Shown: positions 17,566 to 25,628 of the stretch, piece after piece
Layout: each line of letters starts with the position of its first letter
Position numbering within the stretch: position 1 is the first letter of the stretch
NCBI GenBank assembly: GCA_047947185.1
Contig: CP170502.1
Span: forward strand, 4,712,001-4,776,000
Source: JANQJA01 sp047947185
Lineage (GTDB): Bacteria; Pseudomonadota; Gammaproteobacteria; Pseudomonadales; Azotimanducaceae
Reading direction: 5' to 3'
DNA: 64,000 nt
Made by a program: the position numbers and the translations under genes
The notes under the pieces: model-generated
Told to the model about the DNA's origin: nothing
Seen by the model: the letters and a program-made list of their open reading frames with translations, nothing else
Databases searched by the model: none

Positions 17566-17991
17566 GTGAATGGGAAACAGCTTGGCGTAACGCTTATTGA
17601 ACTGATGATTACCGTCGCCGTCATCGGCATTATCAGCGCCATTGCGCTGCCTTTTGTCGGCGATTACATCAGGGATTCCCGGCAATCGGTGCTGCGTGAC
17701 AACATCCAGACGATCCGGTTGTTCGAAGAAAACTACCGACAGGCGAACAAGCGTTTTGTTGAAGGTGTTTATGACCCGGATGATCCGGAAGCGGCGGGTG
17801 GGTTGAAACAGTTGCTTGGATGGGAGCCGCGCACGGACCGGGACACGATCACCTATACAGTTGCCTGTGAGGTTGATGGTTCAACACCGCCCGAGTGTGC
17901 GCGCAACAGTGGCTATACGGTCACAGCGGTCAACGCTGATTACCCTGATGAGCCAGCCTGCATCGGTTTTGAAGGAGCAAGTTGCCCCTGA
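17566..17991 (+). CDS. Second type IV pilin-like protein (minor or alternative pilin)
   Basis: A 141-residue prepilin with a GTG start at 17566. The leader is MNGKQLG, then VTLIELMITVAVIGIISAIALPF; Glu5 is present but residue +1 is Val rather than Phe. Unlike PilA it has four Cys (VACEVDG, PPECARN, PACIGF, GASCP), two near the C-terminus, so disulfides are possible. It follows the pilA terminator, so it may be expressed separately or by read-through. No close named minor pilin (PilE, FimT, PilV) is recognised. It could be an alternative subunit. Confidence 0.8.
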   Translation: MNGKQLGVTLIELMITVAVIGIISAIALPFVGDYIRDSRQSVLRDNIQTIRLFEENYRQANKRFVEGVYDPDDPEAAGGLKQLLGWEPRTDRDTITYTVACEVDGSTPPECARNSGYTVTAVNADYPDEPACIGFEGASCP

Positions 17992-18040
17992 TTATCCATC
18001 GCTGCTGGTGTGACAGAACAATTGCGCCAGCAACACCCCG

Positions 18041-18070
18041 TTTAAATCGTCTACGGAATCAGGCTACAAT
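18041..18070 (+). promoter_or_regulatory. Possible promoter of tRNA-Thr
   Basis: TACAAT at 18065-18070 is a good -10 placed 10 bases before the tRNA 5' end. The -35 candidate TTTAAA at 18041-18046 (18-base spacer) is weak. Confidence 0.45.
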
Positions 18071-18080
18071 TCGCTTCCCT

Positions 18081-18156
18081 GCCGGGATAGCTCAGTCGGT
18101 AGAGCAGTTGCTTCGTAAGCAATTGGTCGGAGGTTCGAGTCCTCTTCCCGGCACCA
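18081..18156 (+). tRNA. tRNA-Thr, anticodon CGT
   Basis: A 76-base cloverleaf with encoded CCA. Acceptor stem GCCGGGA/TCCCGGC, D arm GCTC...GAGC, anticodon stem GTTGC/GCAAT around loop TTCGTAA (anticodon CGT, reading ACG), and T arm GAGGTTCGAGTCCTC. It lies just downstream of the two pilin genes, as in Pseudomonas, where accessory pilin genes are found next to tRNA-Thr. Confidence 0.97.
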
Positions 18157-18271
18157 TTTTTCAAACTAAGCTGCGCGAAGTTCCCCGCCGCACATCCTGT
18201 TAGCGCTGGGTGGTTGATCAGGCTGCAGTGTTCACAGACTTGCCGGCCCGTTTCGCGTAATCTCTTGCGCC

Positions 18272-20137
18272 ATGATTGCACAATCCCTCATCCCCCTTGT
18301 ACTGGTTGCCATCGCGCAGGCGCTGTCCTTGGAGTATACCGGTGGCCTTAACCAACCGGGGTTTGTGCTGGGGTCGGGCTGCCTGCTGGCGGCCGCGTGT
18401 ATCAAGGTGCTGCCAGCAGTCAATGGCGACGTGTTTGCCTGGAGCCGCGTGCACACGCTGCTGGCCGCTTACATTGCCCTTCTGGTGTTGCTGGTTTACA
18501 CAAGCACGCTGGCGGAAAACAGCATGCACTATGCCTGGTTGTTCGCGAGCTTGCCGCTGGTATTCCTGGTGTTTGCTGATGCTTCGCACGAGCGTTGGCT
18601 GTTTGTGTATGTTTTGTTTTCCCTGACCGGGCTTGTCTCAGCATGCTGGGGCATTGCCGAGTTTCTGGAGACTGGCCAGCGGGCCAATGGGCCGATCATT
18701 GATCCAAGCACCTGGGGTGCTGTCAGCAACCTCTTCTTTTTCAGTAGCGTCGCCGTGTTCCTGACCACAACCCGGTACAGGGTCTTTGCCGTGACGGGGC
18801 TCATCGTTTTTGCGGTGGCGACATTTGCAGCTTATTCCAGAGTGGGCAATTTCATCTTTTTTGTCGCCCTTGCGTTTGTTGTGCTGGTGTGTGCCCCGGT
18901 GCCTGCACTCCGGTCACGCCTTGGCGCGCTTGTTGGCATTGCCGTGCTGGCGTTTGTGTTGGTGAACAGTGTTGCGGATATGTCCGAGGCTGCATCACAT
19001 GATGAGGGCTATACCTTCAACACGGAAGAATTCGGCTGGAACCAGCGGTTTGCCATGTGGGACTCGGCCCTGGATATTTATCGTGAATTTCCCGTGCTGG
19101 GCAGCGGACCGGGTACCTTCAAGGTGCACTATCCGCGCTACCGGTCACCGATCGAACTGCGCAACACGGGCAACTTTGTCCACAACGATTACTTGCAGTT
19201 CCTCGTGGAGGGTGGTCCACTGCTTCTGCTGTGTCTTCTGGGTTTCGTGGCTGTTCTGTTGGCGGTTGTGTTGGGGGGTGCCTATCGCTGCCTGAAACGG
19301 GATACCAGCCGGCTGGAGCCGATGTTACTGGCGGTAGCATGTGGAACACCGCTGATTCATGGGCTTATGAACTTCCCGCTGTACCAGCTGCAGATCCAAC
19401 TTCTATTGGGGCTACTTTTTGCCCGGCTGGTGATGACCATGGGCTGGGTGCAGGCAAGGCGCCTTGCGGTCCGGTCAGGTGGCTTGAATCGCGGTGCCCT
19501 GGTGGCGCTGGGTGCACTCTTGTTTGCACCAGCGCTGCTGGATGCGCTGTCGCAGGATCTGGTTTTAAACGAAGACCGATTCTGGTTGCTGCATCACCTG
19601 GGTGACGAACCCGAAACCTATGTAGAAACCATAAGCCTGCTGAGCAATATCAGGAGCAGGAATTCACTGAACCGGCTCGCAATGGCAACCATTTACAGGA
19701 CCAGCTTTGATGCAGCGGCATCAGGTAGTGGTAAAGAGTCTCTGGGAATCGCGAGTGCACTTGAGTACCAGGCAGGCCTCGCGCAAAACCCCTGGCATGC
19801 CCAGGCGAGAGGCTTTTTGGCGGACCTGTTGGAAGAAAATCCCTGGCTTATGCAGATTGAAGCTATCAGCACCACGCCGGAACAGTTGCTTCGCGAAGGT
19901 ATCCGTCTTGCCCCCGTCTCGGTAGGTGGTTACCTGGCACTGGCGAATTTGTTGGAGCGGCAGGGGCGGAAAGATGAAAGTTATGAACTGCTGGTTAACC
20001 GGGCGCTGCCATGGGCCAATCTCCGACAGAATGGCTATGAAAACCTGCGTCATGAGTTGTTCCTGCGAATCATGCGAGGGGCGCGTGAACGTGGTGACAG
20101 GGATGCGCTGGGTGCGCTGCTCAAGGAGATTTATTGA
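18272..20137 (+). CDS. O-antigen ligase / pilin O-oligosaccharyltransferase-like membrane protein
   Basis: Polytopic protein of 621 residues with about ten or more membrane segments. A Wzy_C-type periplasmic loop is visible: WNQRFAMWDSALDIYREF, GSGPGTFKVHYPRYRS, then FVHNDYLQFLVEGG, the His-containing motif of the ligase and PglL/TfpO families. The last 150 residues look like a TPR-like helical tail (LASANLLERQ-type repeats: YLALANLLERQGRKDESYELL). Because it sits between two pilin genes and a TfpZ-like gene, glycosylation of pilin is a reasonable guess; it could equally be an O-antigen ligase or polymerase. A repeat array follows the stop. Confidence 0.75.
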   Translation: MIAQSLIPLVLVAIAQALSLEYTGGLNQPGFVLGSGCLLAAACIKVLPAVNGDVFAWSRVHTLLAAYIALLVLLVYTSTLAENSMHYAWLFASLPLVFLVFADASHERWLFVYVLFSLTGLVSACWGIAEFLETGQRANGPIIDPSTWGAVSNLFFFSSVAVFLTTTRYRVFAVTGLIVFAVATFAAYSRVGNFIFFVALAFVVLVCAPVPALRSRLGALVGIAVLAFVLVNSVADMSEAASHDEGYTFNTEEFGWNQRFAMWDSALDIYREFPVLGSGPGTFKVHYPRYRSPIELRNTGNFVHNDYLQFLVEGGPLLLLCLLGFVAVLLAVVLGGAYRCLKRDTSRLEPMLLAVACGTPLIHGLMNFPLYQLQIQLLLGLLFARLVMTMGWVQARRLAVRSGGLNRGALVALGALLFAPALLDALSQDLVLNEDRFWLLHHLGDEPETYVETISLLSNIRSRNSLNRLAMATIYRTSFDAAASGSGKESLGIASALEYQAGLAQNPWHAQARGFLADLLEENPWLMQIEAISTTPEQLLREGIRLAPVSVGGYLALANLLERQGRKDESYELLVNRALPWANLRQNGYENLRHELFLRIMRGARERGDRDALGALLKEIY

Positions 20138-20993
20138 GTTTCAGGCGAGGTTTCTCCGCTCCGCGGCTGGCGCCGCTCCGGTCGAAACGACGAGGGGTGT
20201 TCCGCGGCGACGCCGCTCCGGTCGAAACGACGGGGGCGTTCCGCGGCGACGCCGCTCCGAAACGACGGCTGCACTGTCGTCTCGACTGCAGGCCCGCAGG
20301 GCCGGAATGGAGAGATCTGGTTTTTTTGCGATGTGTGAGATTTCTCCGCTCCGCGGCTGCGCCGCTCCGGTCGAAACGACGGGGGCGTTCCGCGGCTGCG
20401 CCGCTCCGAAACGACGGCTGCACTGTCGTCTCGACTGCAGGCCCGCAGGGCCGGAATGGAGAGATCTGGTTTTTTTGCGATGTGTGAGATTTCTCCGCTC
20501 CGCGGCTGCGCCGCTCCGGTCGAAACGACGGGGGTGTTCCGCGGCTGCGTGGCTCCGAAATGACGGCTGCACTGTCGTCTCGACTGCAGGCCCGCAGGGC
20601 CGGAATGGAGAGATCTGGTTTTTTTGCGATGTATGAGATTTCTCCGCTCCGCGGCTGCGCCGCTCCGGTCGAAACGACGGGGGGTGCTCCGCGGCTGGCG
20701 CCGCTCCGGTCGAAACGACGGGGGTGTTCCGCGGCTGCGTGGCTCCGAAATGACGGCTGCACTGTCGTCTCGACTGCAGGCCCGCAGGGCCGGAATGGAG
20801 AGATCTGGTTTTTTTGCGATGTATGAGATTTCTCCGCTCCGCGGCTGGCGCCGCTCCGGTCGAAACGACGAGGTGTGCTCCGCGGCTGGCGCCGCTCCGG
20901 TCGAAACGACGAGGGGTGCTCCGCGGCTGCGCCGCTCCGGTCGAAACGACGGGGGTGTTCCGCGGCTGCGTGGCTCCGAAACGACGGGGGCTG
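20138..20993. repeat. REP-like palindromic array 1
   Basis: No gene. About 840 bases of alternating palindromic elements. Four copies of the R-type core GCAGGCCCGCAGGGCC are marked by GCCGGAATGG at 20301, 20450, 20599 and 20789, giving spacings of 149, 149 and 190. The longer spacing holds one extra element of about 41 bases. Between them are Y-type copies (ending CGGTCGAAACGACG when read on this strand), around nine full ones plus shortened forms. The spacer CTGGTTTTTTTGCGATG is specific to this array. It lies between two convergent genes (O-ligase-like and tfpZ-like). Confidence 0.93.
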
Positions 20994-21752
20994 TCAGGTC
21001 CGGGGGATGCTGTTCAGGTTCAGGGGCGGCGGAACTTCCAGGATGTCGACAAATTCCCGCGTGCTCTTTCTGATGCCGAGAAACGCGTCGCGGTAGCGTG
21101 AATGTATTGGTACAAACGCATAGTCATCGAAACCGCCACCCTGCTCACGGAGCCAGTTATCCAGATTGCTGGCGGGGTCGCGTGCCCGGATGAGCGACTC
21201 CTGGGCGCCTTCGGTAATAACAACGTCCATATACTCGGACAGTGGCGCGTACATGCGGGGATAGGCCCACAGGGGCACGCCGTCCCGGTACAGGATGCCG
21301 CGAACATCTGCTTCCTCTATCGGGTTGTCGGGTAGCCGCACATAGACCCTGGCGGGCGTTTTCTCGGCAAAATCGCGCCAGTCTGGTGTCTGTACGCCAT
21401 AGTCACCGAAGGTATCGGCGCTGATACTGTAGAAATGTCGTTCGTAGTAGGTGAAGAAAATTGGCCTTTCGCTGTAGATGACATAAACACCAGCCAGCAG
21501 GCAGGCTGCCTGTACGGTGCCGATGACGCTAAGATCAAACTTCAGGCCGGGTTTGCCGGACCTGAAGACAATGGTGGTCAGCAGCGGACCCAGAATCAGG
21601 TCAACGCCAATCAGGATACGCATGCCTTCCCAACCACCGTCAATCGCAAAGAAAAAATCGGGAAACCAGTGGAACAGCACCATGTAGGAAAGCAGCAGGA
21701 AAGCACAGAAACTGATTAAGAGATGATAAAGGCCAGCTTGATAGCGACTCAT
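20994..21752 (-). CDS. TfpX/TfpZ-type type IV pilin accessory protein
   Basis: Membrane protein of about 252 residues with three or four N-terminal helices and a periplasmic C-terminal half. The region FFAIDGGWEGMRILIGVDLILGPLLTT is the recognisable block of the FimB/TfpX/TfpZ pilin-accessory family, followed by FRSGKPGLKFDL and YSERPIFFTYYERHFYSI. The ATG at 21752 is preferred over an upstream TTG at 21785. In P. aeruginosa these genes sit next to particular pilA alleles and support assembly of that pilin. Here it lies between a repeat array and nadC, near pilA and the second pilin. Confidence 0.82.
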   Translation of the reverse strand: MSRYQAGLYHLLISFCAFLLLSYMVLFHWFPDFFFAIDGGWEGMRILIGVDLILGPLLTTIVFRSGKPGLKFDLSVIGTVQAACLLAGVYVIYSERPIFFTYYERHFYSISADTFGDYGVQTPDWRDFAEKTPARVYVRLPDNPIEEADVRGILYRDGVPLWAYPRMYAPLSEYMDVVITEGAQESLIRARDPASNLDNWLREQGGGFDDYAFVPIHSRYRDAFLGIRKSTREFVDILEVPPPLNLNSIPRT

Positions 21753-21765
21753 TCCATCAAACCTG

Positions 21766-22617
21766 TCAGTTGGGTTCCGCGACAAAGCGCATGGAAAGGT
21801 CTATTGCCCGGCAGTGTTTGGTGAGCGCACCAACGGAGATGTAATCAACGCCGGTTTCTGCAATGCGCATGAAGTCATCATCGGTTTCAATTCCGCCGGA
21901 TGCTTCAAGACGGAGTTCCCCGGTCCGCTCGCCAACGGCAAGACGCATGTCATCAATGGAGAAGTTGTCCAGCATGATCCAGTCAGGCTTCGCGGCTGCG
22001 GCTTCCCGGAACTGGGCCAGGTTCTCGACCTCTATCTCGACGCGCCGATCGGCAAACAGCGCCCGCGCCCGGGCAATCGCAAGGCTAATGGAGCCGGCAG
22101 CAACAATATGGTTTTCCTTGATCAGGAAAGCATCGGAAAGTCCCATTCTGTGATTGTCACCACCGCCCTGTTTTACCGCGTACTTCTGCGCGCGGCGCAT
22201 GCCGGGCAGTGTCTTGCGCGTATCGAGCAAGCGGGTAGGCTTATGGGCCACCAGCGCCGCGTAGTGTGCCGTGCGGGTGGCTGTACCGGAGATGGTCTGC
22301 AGGAAATTAAGTGCCGTGCGCTCTGCCGTCAGAATGCTGCGGGCCGGGCCGCTGGCGCGAAAAAGCCGCGTGTCGGGTGAGACCTGCTCACCTTCAGCCA
22401 CAAACCACTCGACAGAAACCGTCTCATCAACCTGTCGAAAAACCTCGTCGACCCAGGGGCGTCCACAGATAACAGCCGTTTCCCGGGTGATCACATCAGC
22501 CGTTGCAGACTGGTCTGCCGCAATCAGCTGGGCGGTCACATCAAGTCCAGCGCCGTCTTCGCCAAGCGCGTTGGCGACGGTCTGTTCCAGCCCCAGCAGG
22601 TAGTTGGTATCAATCAC
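21766..22617 (-). CDS. nadC: Nicotinate-nucleotide pyrophosphorylase (quinolinate phosphoribosyltransferase) NadC
   Basis: Converts quinolinate to nicotinate mononucleotide in NAD synthesis. The proposed GTG start at 22617 gives about 283 residues, normal for the family; the open frame extends upstream but the extra sequence is not family-like. Motifs: LGEDGAGLDVTAQLI, RTALNFLQTISGTATRT, LLDTRKTLPGMR, KQGGGDNHRMGLSDAFLIKENH and EASGGI. In P. aeruginosa nadC adjoins pilA; here the pilin accessory genes separate them. The start has only a weak ribosome binding site, so it is uncertain. Confidence 0.94.
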   Translation of the reverse strand: MIDTNYLLGLEQTVANALGEDGAGLDVTAQLIAADQSATADVITRETAVICGRPWVDEVFRQVDETVSVEWFVAEGEQVSPDTRLFRASGPARSILTAERTALNFLQTISGTATRTAHYAALVAHKPTRLLDTRKTLPGMRRAQKYAVKQGGGDNHRMGLSDAFLIKENHIVAAGSISLAIARARALFADRRVEIEVENLAQFREAAAAKPDWIMLDNFSIDDMRLAVGERTGELRLEASGGIETDDDFMRIAETGVDYISVGALTKHCRAIDLSMRFVAEPN

Positions 22618-22687
22618 AAGTGTTCCGGTGTCCGAAAATGTAAACGGCCATGGCAGTGCGTGCCAGGGGTTCGTTGTTGCTGTGCGA

Positions 22688-23194
22688 CTAAAGCGGCTGG
22701 CGTATTGTAAGTGAATCGCCCTGCTGGACAAACTCCAGCCGCGACAGGGCAGACATGCCAAGAAGAATTGCGGTGGGTGGCATCGCCGGGTTAATACTTG
22801 CCTTGACGTCATAAAGTTTAATGTCGCCAATGGTAAGCTCAGGGACGGTGGTCGCGTACACCGTGACCACGCCGTTGGCAGTCATGGCGCGCCCCGGTCG
22901 GCCGGGCGTCAGACCAAGCCGGTTTGCAAGTGCCTCCGGTATTACAACGTCAGTTGCGCCGGTATCCAGTAGAAACTCGACCTCCTGCTGGTTAATGGTG
23001 CCGTTGACGAGGTAATGACCGGCGCGGTTTCGATCCAGGTCTACTTCTATGACGTTGTTGACTATCGATGACGCGGGTGACTGGTTTGGATTGCGCTGGT
23101 GGTCCTCCACTTCGCCAAAAAACAGGGTCAGCGTGACAAGCCCAAGGACGCATGCCAGGGCAATCATACCGGTACCTGTTCTCTGTGGATTCAT
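22688..23194 (-). CDS. Retropepsin-like clan AA aspartic protease, membrane anchored
   Basis: A 168-residue protein with one N-terminal membrane segment (IALACVLGLVTLTLFF) and a C-terminal retropepsin-like domain: the catalytic motif FLLDTGATDVVIPEALA and the later ILLGMSALSRLEF, with the hydrophobic-hydrophobic-Gly flap pattern. This matches the TIGR02281-type single-domain proteases of proteobacteria, whose substrates are largely unknown. It would work as a dimer on the periplasmic side. A GGAGAG ribosome binding site precedes the ATG. Its position between nadC and ampD is conserved in related genomes. Confidence 0.85.
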   Translation of the reverse strand: MNPQRTGTGMIALACVLGLVTLTLFFGEVEDHQRNPNQSPASSIVNNVIEVDLDRNRAGHYLVNGTINQQEVEFLLDTGATDVVIPEALANRLGLTPGRPGRAMTANGVVTVYATTVPELTIGDIKLYDVKASINPAMPPTAILLGMSALSRLEFVQQGDSLTIRQPL

Positions 23195-23281
23195 TTTGCT
23201 CTCCGCCGGTTCATTATAGACTGGTGATTACATCTATAGACTGATTTTTGGTCCCAGGGATTTATACGGAAGTAATTGGGT

Positions 23282-23833
23282 ATGCAGATTGTTGAGCACA
23301 GGCTTGATGTGGCGACACAGGTGCCGGCGGCAAACTTTGACGAACGGCCGGAGAACGAGATCAGCCTGATTGTGGTCCACGGTATCAGTCTGCCTGCGGG
23401 CCATTTTGGCGGCGACTTTATCTCTCGACTGTTCAGCAACAGGCTGGATGTAACGGCCCATGCAGACTTTCGGGGCCTTGGCGAACTCCGGGTCTCCAGT
23501 CACCTGCTTATCCGGCGTGACGGCACCATCTACCAGTACGTACCATTTGACAAGCGTGCCTGGCATGCCGGCGTCTCAAGTTACGCCGGGCGCGAGGCGT
23601 GTAATGACTTTTCTGTGGGTATTGAACTGGAAGGCACTGACCAGAACCGTTATCGTGAAGCCCAGTATCGTGCACTGGCAAAGGTGTGCTGTTGCCTGAT
23701 TGAAAACTATGGCATTCCGGCAACAAACATTGCCGGTCACCGCGATATAGCGCCGGGCCGCAAGACTGATCCGGGTGAGGCGTTTGACTGGGCTCACCTG
23801 TTTCAGTTGATCAATGACGAGGTAACTTCATGA
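23282..23833 (+). CDS. ampD: 1,6-anhydro-N-acetylmuramyl-L-alanine amidase AmpD
   Basis: Cytoplasmic zinc amidase that recycles anhydromuropeptides and keeps AmpR-type signals low. The ATG at 23282 gives about 183 residues. Family motifs: LIVVHGISLPAG (zinc His), SSHLLIRRDGTIYQYVPFDKRAWHAG, ACNDFSVGIELEGTD and AGHRDIAPGRKTDPG with the second zinc His and catalytic residues. Its stop overlaps the ampE start (ATGA). AmpG, the permease that brings in its substrate, is encoded at 33.3 kb. Confidence 0.96.
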   Translation: MQIVEHRLDVATQVPAANFDERPENEISLIVVHGISLPAGHFGGDFISRLFSNRLDVTAHADFRGLGELRVSSHLLIRRDGTIYQYVPFDKRAWHAGVSSYAGREACNDFSVGIELEGTDQNRYREAQYRALAKVCCCLIENYGIPATNIAGHRDIAPGRKTDPGEAFDWAHLFQLINDEVTS

Positions 23834-24648
23834 AGTTTTTGGCAGTTTTGATCATCGTGTTCCTTTACCGTAACTGGATCGGCGGCAACCCCCTGCGGGA
23901 AGCCTTTAATTTTGGTGCCTATGCAAACTGGTTTCAGCAGCGGGTTGAAACACCGAATGTCAGATTTGTCCTCTGTGTCGGACTGCCCGTGCTGGTGCTG
24001 TTGCTGCTTGGCATGGAGATGCGGCCATGGTTGTTCGGCCTCGTCTGGCTACTGGTCTCCCTGGCCGTGCTGGTTTACTCCATCGATATCCGGGACATGG
24101 ACCTTACTTTCGACGACCAGAGTGCCTGGTTGGCGTCGCTGGCGGCCGATACGTCCGTCGATTCAGCCGCGCAACAGCAATCGGACTTCAAGCTCACCGT
24201 CGTTTACGAGACATTCCAGAACCTCTATCCGGCCCTGTTCTGGTTTCTTGTGCTTGGCCCGGCCGGTGCACTGATATGTATCCTGTCGCGCCTGTATATG
24301 GATCAACTGGCTGATGAAAGTGAAGAGATGGACCTGGTGGAGCGGGTGGTGTTCTGGCTGGAATGGCCGGCAGCCAAAGTTACGGGGCTGCTGTTTGCTT
24401 TGGTCGGTCATTTTGGCCGATGCTTCGACGAATGGACCGCGAGCCTGTTTGATGCCCGCGATACCGTCGCGAGTGGTCTCGTACGTGCGGCCTGCGCGGC
24501 GTCGACGGCGTCGGAGGACAGTTCAACTGACCTGCAGCAGTTTGTGGCCAGTGCGCAGGAAACCAATCTTGAACTGCGGGACCTGCTTGAGCGAACCCTT
24601 TACGGCTGGCTGGGGATCGCCGCGATTGTCACGATCCTGGGACTCTAG
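23830..24648 (+). CDS. ampE: AmpE family regulatory inner-membrane protein
   Basis: Polytopic membrane protein of 272 residues with an ATGA overlap with ampD. It starts MKFLAVLIIVFLYRNW and has the family block RDMDLTFDDQ and later NLYPALFWFLVLGPAGALICILSRL, with several membrane segments. AmpE is linked genetically to AmpD and beta-lactamase induction, but its mechanism is not clear. Confidence 0.9.
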   Translation: MKFLAVLIIVFLYRNWIGGNPLREAFNFGAYANWFQQRVETPNVRFVLCVGLPVLVLLLLGMEMRPWLFGLVWLLVSLAVLVYSIDIRDMDLTFDDQSAWLASLAADTSVDSAAQQQSDFKLTVVYETFQNLYPALFWFLVLGPAGALICILSRLYMDQLADESEEMDLVERVVFWLEWPAAKVTGLLFALVGHFGRCFDEWTASLFDARDTVASGLVRAACAASTASEDSSTDLQQFVASAQETNLELRDLLERTLYGWLGIAAIVTILGL

Positions 24649-24703
24649 GAGCAGCGCAATCAGCATCTTCAATTGCCTGCGGTCCAGGGCGAACAACGGG
24701 TCT

Positions 24704-25603
24704 GTGCTGCGATGGCTTCTTCTCCCGTTGCTGCTGGGGGGCACCGCACCGGTCATCAATGCGGCGGAAAACGTCCGAAAGGCGACTGATGACCTGGGCA
24801 GGGTGATTGAACTTGAGCAGCCAGCGGCGCGAATTGTCAGCCTTGCACCCCACCTCACCGAAATCCTGTTTGAACTGGGTGTCGGGAGCAAGGTCAAAGG
24901 AACGGTACGGTATTCGGATTACCCGGCGGCCGCAAGGGAGATTCCACGGCTTGGTGATGCGTTTTCGCTGAGTGTCGAGAGTGTCATTGCGCTTCAGCCT
25001 GATATCGTTTTTGCCTGGTATAGCGGTGGTGCCAACCGGGCACTGCAACGCCTTGAGGCGCTGGGTGTAGTGGTCTACTTTAATGAAACGCCCCGACTAC
25101 TGGATATTGGCGCTGGCATCCGGAAAATTGCCTACCTGGTGGGTGCGGATGAGCGCGGTGAAAGCCTGGCCCAGACATTCGAACAGAGGCTGGATTCAGT
25201 AAAGCGCGAGATTTCATCAGCGTCGCCCCGGGTATTTTTTCAGATTTCTGACCAGAACCTTTACACGGTGACGGACCAGCATCTGATAGGCCAGGCCATA
25301 ACCTGGTGCGGTGGTCAAAATGTTTTTCCTGATGCCGCAGTGCCCGTACCGCAGGTGTCACTGGAGGCGGTGCTGGCAAGCAAGCCTGACCTGATTGTAA
25401 TGACACGGGTACCGGCCTCACCAGAGCCGGACTGGGCGGCCAGGTGGAGGCGATATCCCGGGCTCGAAGGGCAGGTCCGGTTTATTGATCCCAACCTGAT
25501 ATCAAGGCCGGGACCCAGGATGCAGGCAGGCATCAGCCAACTTTGCGGTTTTATTGCTGAACGCACGCCGTCGTCCGGTGCCGGTGAAGGGAATAAGATA
25601 TAG
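24704..25603 (+). CDS. btuF: BtuF-like cobalamin-binding periplasmic protein
   Basis: Class III periplasmic binding protein of about 299 residues. A signal peptide (VLRWLLLPLLLGGTAPVINA) is followed by VTDDLGRVI-type start of the Fe/B12-binding fold: IVSLAPHLTEILFELG and YPAAAREIPRLGD, with VESVIALQPDIVFAW and later ISDQNLYTVTDQHLIGQ. No btuC or btuD is nearby, so the cobalamin specificity is inferred from similarity to BtuF. The start is uncertain: the GTG at 24704 has no clear ribosome binding site, while AGGAG at 24647-24651 lies 7 bases before an in-frame ATC at 24659. Confidence 0.8.
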   Translation: MLRWLLLPLLLGGTAPVINAAENVRKATDDLGRVIELEQPAARIVSLAPHLTEILFELGVGSKVKGTVRYSDYPAAAREIPRLGDAFSLSVESVIALQPDIVFAWYSGGANRALQRLEALGVVVYFNETPRLLDIGAGIRKIAYLVGADERGESLAQTFEQRLDSVKREISSASPRVFFQISDQNLYTVTDQHLIGQAITWCGGQNVFPDAAVPVPQVSLEAVLASKPDLIVMTRVPASPEPDWAARWRRYPGLEGQVRFIDPNLISRPGPRMQAGISQLCGFIAERTPSSGAGEGNKI

Positions 25604-25628
25604 TGTCGCGGAGCGACGAGGACAGCAA

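Noticed and set aside
20121..21101. Overlapping open frames with repeated peptides such as ETTGAFRGCA and RPERRSRG on both strands
   Set aside because: They are translations of the palindromic array, open in several frames on both strands, with no ribosome binding sites or family likeness.
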